Shown: positions 25,267-33,886 of the stretch, one piece after another
Position numbering within the stretch: the stretch's first letter is position 1
Layout: each line of letters begins with the position of its first letter
NCBI RefSeq assembly: GCF_016405855.1
Contig: NZ_JAEFCA010000001.1
Coordinates: forward strand, 840,012 to 904,011
Source: Flavobacterium sp. IB48
Lineage (GTDB): Bacteria; Bacteroidota; Bacteroidia; Flavobacteriales; Flavobacteriaceae
DNA length: 64,000 bases
Direction of reading: 5' to 3'
The notes under the pieces: model-generated
Seen by the model: only the letters and a program-made list of their open reading frames with translations
What the model was told of the DNA's origin: nothing
The model's database searches: none
Translations under genes and position numbers: made by a program

Positions 25267-27642
25267 TCAGTTTGCCCTGTTTGATTCAGTCTCATTTCCT
25301 CTTTTCTTTTCACGCACATTAATTTTGCTGTTGCCAAACTTGTAGAGTACGGAAAATCTCATGAACTGGCTATCAGCGTAATTATTTGACTGCGATTTTA
25401 CTCCATTGGAATAACTGTAGGCTCTGTATTTGTTATCGCGCAACAAATCATAAAAATTTAAGGCAAACTGTAAATTCTTGTTAAGCAGAAAGTACTTGGC
25501 GCCTGCATTTATATTAAATGTTTCTCCCATATGGGAAATATTAATAATTTGGGGGGATCTGTATGCTAAATCCAGGCTTGCAAAAAAAGTTTTAGATTTA
25601 TTTAAAATAAAAGTATTATTTGAGTTAAAATAATAACTGGCCATTTCAACAATCTGATTATCCAGCACTGCGTTCGCAATGGTTTTTTTATAAAAAAGAT
25701 TGGCATAATTGTAGGATTCCAGCCATTGTCCTTTTTTAAGAGTATAACTTGCATCGAATGAGATACTGTACACATCGCAAAAATTAAGATAAGTGAATTT
25801 TGAAACATTTGTGATTGGATCTAGAAGCTGTACCTGACTTTTGCCATTTTCTAAATAACCAAAAGAGAGCGAGGTTGTCAGATTATCGTTATAGGTATGG
25901 GAAAGCTCAATGTTATTATTAAATTCAGGCTGTATAAAAGGATTTCCCTCTATATAACTATAATCATTTATATAGGTTCTAAATGGATTAGTCATATAAT
26001 AACTTGGTCTTCCAACCCTTCTGGAATAGTTTAATGCCAGCTGATTTTTGTCATTCACATTATAGGAAGCATAAGCAGTGGGGAATAATTTGATATACTT
26101 GCTTTTATTTGTTTCATTCAATGTTTTTGAAAATCCTTTCGTCTGTGTGCTTTCTGCTCGTAATCCAATTTGAAATTCCCACTTATCCATTTTACTTTCT
26201 GTACTGAAATATACTGCTTGGGTATTTTCTGTGTATTTAAATTCGTTACTCTGTTTGGTATCTAATACTGATTCGCCTGTTGATATATCATAATAATTAA
26301 AAAAATTATTTGTATCAATAAATGAAACTTTGCCTCCAAAATTATACTTCAGCTTCTTATATGGCAATTCTACATCAATATTAGAAGTTGTAATTTTAAC
26401 ATTTTGATTGCCGTTAGTAAAGGCATTGTAAAATGCAGAATTCCCATTGACAAACGAATTAATATCAAATGTTCTGTCTGTATCCTGATCTGCAATTAAA
26501 TAATCAATATTTCCTGATATAGACTTGCCTAAAGAGTCGAGGACGTTTTTATAATGCACATTATAAGAATGAAAAAAATCTTTTCTGTGCTTGAAAGAAG
26601 CCGTCTTCGTATAATAATCTGTTAATTCATTTTGATTATCATATATATTAGTCTGATCTATTTCAGTGTTTGATGGCTTGCTTAATGACCCCAAGTACGA
26701 TGCTCCCAGTTCATTTTTGCTGTCTAATTTATAATCCATGCCAATTCTGCCCGATAAAAGATTAATATTTTCCTTTTTATTATTATATTCATCCCATAAC
26801 TGGTCAGGATAAAAATATTTTCTGTTTTCCCTTATTTTAAAAGCCCCATTTTTATAATTTACATTTGTATAAATGCTCAGCCTATCTACTTGGGAATTTA
26901 TATTACCGCCAATTGTTCCTGCCGCATAAGTTTTCTGCTCATAGGAAGAATTAATATTTGCATTAAAGGGTTCCTCTTTATTAAGCTTTTTAAGATTTAT
27001 ATTGATAATTCCGCTATTTCCTGCCGCATCATATTTAGCGGGCGGGGCTGTTATTACCTCTACGGATTTAATATTGTCTGCAGGAATTGAGCTAAGAAAA
27101 TTAATTAAATCTTCACCAGATAGCTGCACAAGTCTGCCATCAGTCATTACGGTCACAGAATTCTTTCCTATTATGTTTATGCCACTGTTTGCTACTTGTA
27201 GCCCTGGTGTTACTTTTAACACATCAATAGCATTTCCCCCAGTTGAAGAAAGAGAATTTTCAACATTAAATAACAATCTGTCTAATTTCCTGACAAACGT
27301 TTTTTTAGACGTTTTAACTAAAACTTCATTCAAATTTTCACCTGCATCTATTTTAATGACCCCAAGATCAACACTCCCGATTGCTATTACATTTCGATGC
27401 CACACAATCTTTCCTCTCTGTTTTATTTTTAGAGAATAATCCCCAGGTTCTGTCTCTATATTAAAATTCCCAAGATCATTAGTTAACTCATTCTTCAGAA
27501 CTATAGAATCTTTATTTATAAGCAAAACTTCTGAAAATTTAACAGGAGCATTATTTATATCAGTTACTTTACCTTGTATTTTATTTTGGGCAATTAAAGA
27601 ACAACTTAAAAGCAATAGGGTGCCAATTATTATTTTAAACAT
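25267..27642 (-). CDS. TonB-dependent receptor / outer-membrane beta-barrel in the RiPP locus
   Basis: A 791-residue outer-membrane protein. The ATG at 27642 starts the signal MFKIIIGTLLLLSCSLIAQ, in preference to an ATG 15 codons upstream. Order: signal, a carboxypeptidase-regulatory-like domain (~20-105), a plug (SSTGGNAIDVLKVTPGLQV, VEVITAPPAKYDAAGNSGII) and a long barrel of the OMP_b-brl family ending near FMRFSVLYKFG. A basic 17-residue tail follows the last strand. It is divergent from the TPR/AraC regulator, with a shared inverted repeat between them. Likely roles are uptake or sensing of the peptide product, or self-protection; none is shown by sequence. No SusD partner is present. 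Confidence 0.85.
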   Translation of the reverse strand: MFKIIIGTLLLLSCSLIAQNKIQGKVTDINNAPVKFSEVLLINKDSIVLKNELTNDLGNFNIETEPGDYSLKIKQRGKIVWHRNVIAIGSVDLGVIKIDAGENLNEVLVKTSKKTFVRKLDRLLFNVENSLSSTGGNAIDVLKVTPGLQVANSGINIIGKNSVTVMTDGRLVQLSGEDLINFLSSIPADNIKSVEVITAPPAKYDAAGNSGIININLKKLNKEEPFNANINSSYEQKTYAAGTIGGNINSQVDRLSIYTNVNYKNGAFKIRENRKYFYPDQLWDEYNNKKENINLLSGRIGMDYKLDSKNELGASYLGSLSKPSNTEIDQTNIYDNQNELTDYYTKTASFKHRKDFFHSYNVHYKNVLDSLGKSISGNIDYLIADQDTDRTFDINSFVNGNSAFYNAFTNGNQNVKITTSNIDVELPYKKLKYNFGGKVSFIDTNNFFNYYDISTGESVLDTKQSNEFKYTENTQAVYFSTESKMDKWEFQIGLRAESTQTKGFSKTLNETNKSKYIKLFPTAYASYNVNDKNQLALNYSRRVGRPSYYMTNPFRTYINDYSYIEGNPFIQPEFNNNIELSHTYNDNLTTSLSFGYLENGKSQVQLLDPITNVSKFTYLNFCDVYSISFDASYTLKKGQWLESYNYANLFYKKTIANAVLDNQIVEMASYYFNSNNTFILNKSKTFFASLDLAYRSPQIINISHMGETFNINAGAKYFLLNKNLQFALNFYDLLRDNKYRAYSYSNGVKSQSNNYADSQFMRFSVLYKFGNSKINVREKKRGNETESNRAN

Positions 27643-27730
27643 TATAAAATCTGCATTAATTATTTTACTTCTATATTTTCGAATCAAAACTAAAGGAGAA
27701 TATTAAGTCCTACAAAACATTGTTACCGAC

Positions 27731-27763
27731 ATTCCTGAATTCAGATAAGAAATTCAGGAATTC
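27731..27763. promoter_or_regulatory. Inverted ATTCCTGAATT operator-like site
   Basis: ATTCCTGAATTC (27731-27742) and its inverse AATTCAGGAAT (27751-27761) have centres 20 bp apart, between the divergent TonB receptor and TPR/AraC genes. The 12-mer recurs at 29645-29656 ahead of the lanthipeptide precursor. The likely reader is the adjacent AraC-type regulator. Confidence 0.5.
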
Positions 27764-27818
27764 GCTCTTTGCATAACACTATTTAAGAATTCTTCAATAA
27801 TATTTCTGTAAGATTTTA

Positions 27819-27848
27819 TTTGTTTTTACTAATTGTATTATACTTTTT
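27819..27848 (+). promoter_or_regulatory. Promoter of the TPR/AraC regulator
   Basis: TTTG (27819-27822), 18 bases, then TACTTTTT (27841-27848), one base off TAnnTTTG, 29 bases before the start codon. Confidence 0.45.
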
Positions 27849-27876
27849 ATAGTATTTTTACCTAAAAACAAAAGTC

Positions 27877-29601
27877 ATGATTTATTTGAAATGGAATTCT
27901 TTTTCAATTCTATTCCTAGTTACATTTACATTATCAGCACAGTCACCTGACAAAAAACTTTACCGTTTTACATACGATGAACTGCATAATCTATACTTTG
28001 CAAATACCGACAAGCCTAAGTTGCAACTTAAATACGCAGAAACTTATCTTCAGAAAGCAAATGCAGAAAATATAAATATCAGAAGAGCAAAAGCATATTA
28101 TCAATTTGCTATTTTGTACTATAATAAAGACCACAAGAAGAGTATCAGATATCTTGACAGCGTAATAAAATATTCTCAAAATAGCGGAGATAAATTCTTT
28201 CCTGCTGCTGCATATTGTGAAAAAGCAGATTTATTAAGATCTAATTTTAAATACAAAGAGGCAATGGCCAACTATAAACTTGCAGAAAAATCCGCACTTG
28301 AAAATAATATTGATTACTATTATGTTGTGAGGGAATATATAGCAATTGCCAAATCTGAGGATTTAGAAGAATATCAAGAAGCTTTAGAAATATATAAAGA
28401 ATGCTATAATTATTATATGAAGACAGATTATAGAGTGGGAAAATATGCAAAAGATTTTCAAAATGTTGTTTTTGGAATAGCGGACTGCTTTAAATCTTTA
28501 CAAAATACAGATTCAACTTCTTATTATAATCAACTAGGTTTGCGAGAATCGGTCATAACCAAGAATGAGCATTACAAATATCTTTTCATCTTAAATGAAG
28601 GAGCAAATCAGGTATTAAAAAAAAATTATAATCAAGCTCTTGACAGCATTAATAAAGCTCTGCCGAAAATGATCCAATACAATGATACGGGAAATATACT
28701 GGCATCATACTATTATATGGGTAAGTCCTATAGCGGATTAGGAAAGAAAGAAAAAGCAGCAGCATCTTTTATCAAAGTAGATTCGATATACCGTACAACA
28801 AAGGAAATAAGCAGCGAGTTTCTAGGAGGGTATCCATATTTAATTAATTATTATAAGAATACAGGAGATAAGGAGAATCAGCTCAAATACATAACATCCT
28901 ATATGCAAATCGACAGCACTCTGCAGAAAAATTACCGTGAACTAAATAAGCTGTTAAATAAAGAATATGATACTCCGCGTTTGCTTTCCGAAAAAGAAAA
29001 TCTGATTGCATCTCTCAAAAGAGATAAAGAAAATACATATTGGGGATTTGGTATTTTACTTATAATAGCTCTCTGCCTAGGAACTTTTGGCATATACCAA
29101 TTTCGTACAAGAAAGCTGTACCGTGCCAGATTTGAGAAAATAATAAAAGAAGAAAAAAATAATGAAAACACTGAAAATAAAACAGATAACAAAAGTATAA
29201 CTACAAACGAAATAAATAAACCTGAAGATATTGGAATTGTTCAAGAACTGGTAAATCAGATATTAGAGAAACTAAATCATTTTGAAATGAACCGAGAATT
29301 CCTCACCCCAAATCTTACAGTTCATAGCTTATCCCAAATTTTTGAAACGAACAGCAAATACCTATCAAAAATAGTAAATGTATACAAACAGAAATCATTT
29401 ACTCAATATGTTAATGATTTAAGAATTGACTATGCTCTTAACAAATTAAAAGAAGATAACAAACTGAGAAAATATACTATTCATGCACTTGCTCGGGAAT
29501 TTGGCTTTAATAATGCTGAATCATTCTCAGCAGCCTTTTATAAGAAAACAGGCATCAAACCTACTTATTTCATTAAGGAATTAGATGCAGATACAATCTA
29601 A
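27877..29601 (+). CDS. Membrane-anchored TPR / AraC-type regulator
   Basis: A 574-residue one-protein sensor-regulator. A signal-like hydrophobic start (residues ~5-20, ending LSAQ) precedes about 330 residues of helical TPR-like repeats (KAKAYYQFAILYYNKDHKKS, KYKEAMANYKLAEKSA, NYNQALDSINKAL). A membrane helix (YWGFGILLIIALCLGTFGIY, ~385-405) and a charged linker then lead to a C-terminal AraC helix-turn-helix (TVHSLSQIFETNSKYLSKIV; IHALAREFGFNNAESFSAAF). The topology places the TPR part in the periplasm and the DNA-binding part in the cytoplasm. Its position between two RiPP modules, with shared upstream motifs, suggests it controls them in response to an envelope signal, possibly the peptide itself. 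Confidence 0.88.
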   Translation: MIYLKWNSFSILFLVTFTLSAQSPDKKLYRFTYDELHNLYFANTDKPKLQLKYAETYLQKANAENINIRRAKAYYQFAILYYNKDHKKSIRYLDSVIKYSQNSGDKFFPAAAYCEKADLLRSNFKYKEAMANYKLAEKSALENNIDYYYVVREYIAIAKSEDLEEYQEALEIYKECYNYYMKTDYRVGKYAKDFQNVVFGIADCFKSLQNTDSTSYYNQLGLRESVITKNEHYKYLFILNEGANQVLKKNYNQALDSINKALPKMIQYNDTGNILASYYYMGKSYSGLGKKEKAAASFIKVDSIYRTTKEISSEFLGGYPYLINYYKNTGDKENQLKYITSYMQIDSTLQKNYRELNKLLNKEYDTPRLLSEKENLIASLKRDKENTYWGFGILLIIALCLGTFGIYQFRTRKLYRARFEKIIKEEKNNENTENKTDNKSITTNEINKPEDIGIVQELVNQILEKLNHFEMNREFLTPNLTVHSLSQIFETNSKYLSKIVNVYKQKSFTQYVNDLRIDYALNKLKEDNKLRKYTIHALAREFGFNNAESFSAAFYKKTGIKPTYFIKELDADTI

Positions 29602-29644
29602 ACAGCTTCTGTTTTTCAACAACTTGCAGATATAAAAACTCGAA

Positions 29645-29656
29645 ATTCCTGAATTC
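29645..29656 (+). promoter_or_regulatory. ATTCCTGAATTC motif upstream of the lanthipeptide precursor
   Basis: This is identical to the 12-mer at 27731-27742. It is 47 bases ahead of the -7 box of the precursor. A TTCTGTAAG word follows both sites (27804-27812 here compared with 29684-29692), supporting a shared control region. Confidence 0.45.
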
Positions 29657-29702
29657 CGACATGCAAATAAAATTTCTGCATAATTCTGTAAGCCTCAGCA
29701 TA

Positions 29703-29710
29703 TATATTTG
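29703..29710 (+). promoter_or_regulatory. -7 box of the lanthipeptide operon
   Basis: TATATTTG matches TAnnTTTG, 26 bases before the precursor start. No clear -33 box is seen, consistent with activator-dependent transcription. Confidence 0.45.
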
Positions 29711-29735
29711 CTGTAATAATAAATAAAAAAACAAA

Positions 29736-29906
29736 ATGATGAAGCCTAAAAAGAAAAAAGCAGAAAAAAACAAGTTTAGTCTGGAAAAGTTTCAAGTAGC
29801 TAAATTAAAGAACCTTCATTTAATTGTAGGAGGAGGAATTGAGGGCGATGACCCTATCGATACAAATAAAACTGGCAGAGGAGGATCCTCTGGTGACTGT
29901 GCTTAA
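29736..29906 (+). CDS. Class I lanthipeptide-type precursor peptide
   Basis: A 56-residue peptide just upstream of the protease and dehydratase genes. The basic start (MMKPKKKKAEKNK) is followed by FSLEKFQVAKLKNLHLIVGG, which matches the leader style of Bacteroidota class I lanthipeptides. Two glycines with Ile at -4 and Leu at -7 mark the cleavage site. The core of about 23 residues begins at G34 and has Thr43, Thr46, Ser51, Ser52 and one cysteine, Cys55. At most one lanthionine ring can form within a single chain. An alternative start one codon later is possible. Assignment rests on leader pattern and context. Confidence 0.82.
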   Translation: MMKPKKKKAEKNKFSLEKFQVAKLKNLHLIVGGGIEGDDPIDTNKTGRGGSSGDCA

Positions 29907-29980
29907 TAAAAATTTAGATTATTATAATTGCGGCATAAAATCCTATTTAAGGATTTTATAAAATTAAATTTTCAAAAAAA

Positions 29981-31681
29981 ATGAAACCCTATTACATAAC
30001 TGTCCTCTTTGTATTCTTTGTCTGCAGCTGCAAATCCATAAAGGAATCAAATAATTCTGCTGAGAATAGGAACTCAGATACGGAAATTTTGAGTGCAGAT
30101 GCAAAAAATTGGTGCCAGAAAGATTACAGCCAAGATGGTATCCCAGGCATCTCATTAGAGCGCTGGTATGCTTTGAATAGAAAAAAGCCTAAAAATAAAA
30201 ATATTATTGTTGCGGTAATTGATACACAAATCGATTTAAAACATGAGGATTTGCTAGGCCAAATATGGGTAAACACTAAAGAAATTCCAGGTAATAATAT
30301 TGATGATGACAATAATGGATACATTGATGATATTAATGGATGGAGTTTTACCGGCACAAAAAGCGGCGGTTATGTAGTGTGGAATCGATATGAATATGTG
30401 CGTATAGTCGAAGAGTGGGGAAAGCTTTATAAAGACAAGACTGAAGCTCAAATAAACGATGATGATTTATGGAAATTTAATGAATATCAAAGAGCTCTGA
30501 GCACCTTGAAAGAAAAAAATGCCTATTATAAAAGGTGGCTTAAATCTTTAAATTATAAAACAGAACTTTATCCTAAAGCAAAAGATACATTAAAGTTCTT
30601 TTTTCCGAAAGAAAACTACACCTATAAACAGCTTGACAGTCTTTATCAAAAATACAAAATTAATGATAAGGAGTTTCGTCAAAGGCGCGATGATGGCGAT
30701 AGAGATTTAGGCGCATTGATAGGTTCTATTATTGCTAATTTAGATATGGGGCAGAATACTTTTGAAAAATTGCAGGACCAGAAAACCCAGTTGGATTCCA
30801 TTGTAAACAAAAATCTAAATTTAGAATATAATGAGCGTCTTCCAATAGGTGACAATCCCAGTATTTTAGAAAAAGGATATGGCAATAACAGGATCAGCAA
30901 TACTATTGAAGGTGTCCGTCCTATTCAGGATCATAACACAATGGTTTCTGGTTTAATTGCTGCAAACAGAAACAACAATAAAGGAATAAAAGGCATTGCT
31001 GAAGTAAAAATTATGCCTTTAAATATTTCGCCATCTGGTGACGAACATGATAAAGATATTGCCATGGCTGTCAGGTATGCTGTGGATAATGGTGCAAAAA
31101 TAATTAATATGTCTTTTGGAAAAGAATTTTCAATGCATAAAGACTGGGTTTCAGATGCTTTTAAATATGCTGAGAAGCACAATGTACTCCTTGTTCACAG
31201 TGCTGGAAATGAAAGCACTGATATTGATAAAGTACCAAATTATCCAAATGATCTGGATTATGATGGCGTAACTGAGATCTGCAGTAATTTTATTAACGCT
31301 GGATCTATAACCCAAAAGTTAGGAGACAAATTTGTGTCGGATTTTTCAAATTACGGCAAACATAATGTAGATCTATTTGCGCCTGGAGATGAAATCTACA
31401 CAACAGGCTTTGGCAACATTTATAAAACAGACTCAGGAACTTCCTTTGCTGCTCCGATGGTATGCGGCACCGCTGCGTTAATATGGATGTATTATCCCAA
31501 ATTTACAGTGCAGGAGATTAAGCAAATTATTATTAATTCAGGGACTCCGTATGATATAGAAGTTATTATCCCAGGATCTAATGGTAAAAAAGTTCCATTT
31601 TCACAACTATCAAAATCCGGAAAAGTTCTGAATGTTTATAATGCAATGAAATTCGCTGAAGAAATAAGTAAAAAGAAATAA
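29981..31681 (+). CDS. S8 (subtilisin-like) protease lipoprotein
   Basis: A 566-residue serine protease. The start MKPYYITVLFVFFVCSCKS has a lipobox (VCSC), so the mature enzyme is a lipid-anchored envelope protein. The catalytic Asp is in VAVIDTQIDLKHEDL, the His in DHNTMVSGLIAA (an HxTxV variant of HGTHV), and the Ser in GTSFAAPMVCG. The insert between Asp and His (about residues 110-300) is long and charged. It lies between the lanthipeptide precursor and the dehydratase, overlapping the latter's start by one base (TAATG). By analogy with LanP proteases it may trim leaders or cores outside the cytoplasm, or give immunity by degrading peptide. Confidence 0.88.
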   Translation: MKPYYITVLFVFFVCSCKSIKESNNSAENRNSDTEILSADAKNWCQKDYSQDGIPGISLERWYALNRKKPKNKNIIVAVIDTQIDLKHEDLLGQIWVNTKEIPGNNIDDDNNGYIDDINGWSFTGTKSGGYVVWNRYEYVRIVEEWGKLYKDKTEAQINDDDLWKFNEYQRALSTLKEKNAYYKRWLKSLNYKTELYPKAKDTLKFFFPKENYTYKQLDSLYQKYKINDKEFRQRRDDGDRDLGALIGSIIANLDMGQNTFEKLQDQKTQLDSIVNKNLNLEYNERLPIGDNPSILEKGYGNNRISNTIEGVRPIQDHNTMVSGLIAANRNNNKGIKGIAEVKIMPLNISPSGDEHDKDIAMAVRYAVDNGAKIINMSFGKEFSMHKDWVSDAFKYAEKHNVLLVHSAGNESTDIDKVPNYPNDLDYDGVTEICSNFINAGSITQKLGDKFVSDFSNYGKHNVDLFAPGDEIYTTGFGNIYKTDSGTSFAAPMVCGTAALIWMYYPKFTVQEIKQIIINSGTPYDIEVIIPGSNGKKVPFSQLSKSGKVLNVYNAMKFAEEISKKK

Positions 31682-33882
31682 TGCATCATTATAAAATTAC
31701 AGCTTTCTCTGACTATGTTCTTAGAACTCCTTTATTTCCATTGTCTGCTTATTTGGAGTTGGTCAAAGACTATTCAGCCGAGAAGGCAAAAAAATTCTAT
31801 AAAAATTCAATTATAAAAGAAGCTATTAATCTGGCTTCTCCCGAATTGCGTAATGAACTGGATAAATGGGCTTTAGATACATCCTCATTATCTAACACGA
31901 AAACGCATGCTCTGGAACTTACTTTCTTAAAATACATAGCGAGAATGTCTTCCCGCTGCACACCATTTGGCTTATTTGCGGGATGCTGTGTCGGGAAATT
32001 AAATTCTGAAACAGATATCGTATTGCGTCCCATAAATAAACATAAGCGATTTACCCAATTCGATATGCAGTACTGGATAGCCTTGCTTCAAGATATCGCC
32101 AAAAGAAAAGAAGCTGCCCTTCTTTTAAAATATTTTCCCAATTCTTCTATTTATGAAACTGGTGATTTTTATCGGTTTATTGAATATAAATATGCCAATG
32201 CAAAGCGTGAACATGCCATTTCAGCATTGCGAAAATCTGATCTATTGACTCAGGTTTTAAACCAGTCAAAATCTGGAATGACTGTCAATGAAATAGCATC
32301 CCTTCTGGCTGATAGTGAATCTGAAAAAGAGCAGGCTGAAAAATATATTTTTCAGCTAATTGATTTCCATTTTTTAGTGCCTGACATTGATGCATCACTG
32401 ACTGGAAATAACGAATGGGAAAAAATAATTAGACTCTTTAACGATATTCCTTTTTATAATAACCAAACCGAGATGTTTAAAAGTTTAAAAATAAAACTTT
32501 CTGATCTAGATATTAGTTTATCGCCGTCTGGAGCAATATATAAAGAAATAAAAACAATAATAGATAGAATTGGAACGACATATGACGAAAAATATCTTTT
32601 CCAGACAGATTTAAATCTATCAGCCCAAAAAAACAATTTAAATCAAAAGATTCCACAAAGAGTTCTAAAAGCTATTGAATTCTTAAACAGCATCCAGACT
32701 CAGAAGGAATTTCAAAATCTAGAAAATTTCAAAAAAGCCTTCACCAAAAGATATGAAACCAGAGAAATGCCCTTAAGCATGGTATTGGACACTGAAATTG
32801 GAATTGGATACCTGCAAAATCATGATATGAATGATACTCATGATCTATTAGAGAATTTTTCATTCAGAGCTAAACCAGCAAAAGAAAAAAAACAGGTTTG
32901 GACTGATTTTGATTTTATTATGCAGAAGAAACTTCACGACTGCTATATTGGAAAAGAAAAAGAAATTCAGCTTAATAAAAATGACTTTCCTGAATCAGAT
33001 TACAACCTCAAGAATATTCCGGTAACATTTTCGGTAATGATCGAAGTCTTAAATGACGATCAGATTGTTTTAATATCTTCCGGAAATGTCAGTGCTGCAA
33101 AATTACTTGGAAGATTTTGCAGCTCTAACACTGATATACATAATTTAATCAAACAGATTATTGAAAAAGAGAACGGATATCATGATGATAAAATTCTGGC
33201 AGAAATTGTTCATATACCCGAATCCAGGACGGGCAATATCCTTAAAAGGCCAAATCTGAGAGAGCATGAGATAAGCTATTTATGCAAATCTGGCGTTTCA
33301 AATGAAAATAACTTTGATCTAAATGATCTTTATGTATCGGTCAGATCCAATAGAATTGTTTTGAGATCCCAAAAACACAATAAAGAAATACTTCCATGCA
33401 TGTCAAATGCTCATAATTTCACAAGTAATTCGCTTCCCGTTTATCATTTTTTATGTGATTTGGAAATGCAGGATAGCAAACCAGTATCTTCATTTAACTG
33501 GGGGGTTTTAGAATCTCATTATATCTATTTTCCAAGAGTTGTGTATAATGCAACTATACTTTCTAAAGCTAAATGGAAAATTAAAAAAGACGAAATAAAA
33601 AATTTTCATAAAATCGATGAAAGTATTTTAAAAGAACATTTCTTGAAATGGCGGTCAGAAAGGAATCTTCCACGTTTTGTAAATTGGATTAATGGCGACA
33701 ATACGCTTCTATTTGATTTTGAATCTTTGATTTCAATAAAATTATTTTTAAATGCAACTAAATCAAAAGAAGAGTTTTTTCTAGAAGAATTTCTATTTGT
33801 TGATGATGCGGCCGTAAAAAACAATTTAGGAGAGAATTTTTCCAATCAGATTATACTTTCTTATTATAAAGAAAAAGCGTAA
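31681..33882 (+). CDS. Lantibiotic dehydratase, N-terminal (glutamylation) protein
   Basis: A 733-residue LanB-type dehydratase part (Lant_dehydr_N). In class I systems this domain activates Ser/Thr of the precursor with glutamate from glutamyl-tRNA. Landmarks are YVLRTPLFPLSAYLELV near the start and SSRCTPFGLFAGCCVG around residue 95, which matches the SSRxTPFG signature. It ends without the elimination domain, which is encoded separately 4 bases downstream. The split arrangement is known from Bacteroidota lanthipeptide clusters such as that of the pinensins. Its start overlaps the protease stop codon, so translation is coupled. Confidence 0.9.
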   Translation: MHHYKITAFSDYVLRTPLFPLSAYLELVKDYSAEKAKKFYKNSIIKEAINLASPELRNELDKWALDTSSLSNTKTHALELTFLKYIARMSSRCTPFGLFAGCCVGKLNSETDIVLRPINKHKRFTQFDMQYWIALLQDIAKRKEAALLLKYFPNSSIYETGDFYRFIEYKYANAKREHAISALRKSDLLTQVLNQSKSGMTVNEIASLLADSESEKEQAEKYIFQLIDFHFLVPDIDASLTGNNEWEKIIRLFNDIPFYNNQTEMFKSLKIKLSDLDISLSPSGAIYKEIKTIIDRIGTTYDEKYLFQTDLNLSAQKNNLNQKIPQRVLKAIEFLNSIQTQKEFQNLENFKKAFTKRYETREMPLSMVLDTEIGIGYLQNHDMNDTHDLLENFSFRAKPAKEKKQVWTDFDFIMQKKLHDCYIGKEKEIQLNKNDFPESDYNLKNIPVTFSVMIEVLNDDQIVLISSGNVSAAKLLGRFCSSNTDIHNLIKQIIEKENGYHDDKILAEIVHIPESRTGNILKRPNLREHEISYLCKSGVSNENNFDLNDLYVSVRSNRIVLRSQKHNKEILPCMSNAHNFTSNSLPVYHFLCDLEMQDSKPVSSFNWGVLESHYIYFPRVVYNATILSKAKWKIKKDEIKNFHKIDESILKEHFLKWRSERNLPRFVNWINGDNTLLFDFESLISIKLFLNATKSKEEFFLEEFLFVDDAAVKNNLGENFSNQIILSYYKEKA

Positions 33883-33886
33883 AAAA

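Noticed and set aside
27002..27439. 145-codon plus-strand frame opposite the RiPP TonB receptor
   Set aside because: It lies fully within the plug region of a convincing receptor on the minus strand and shows no domain or start context.
29600..29618. Terminator after the TPR/AraC gene (AACAG...CTGTT with T-run)
   Set aside because: The stem is only five base pairs and overlaps the stop codon; too weak to list.
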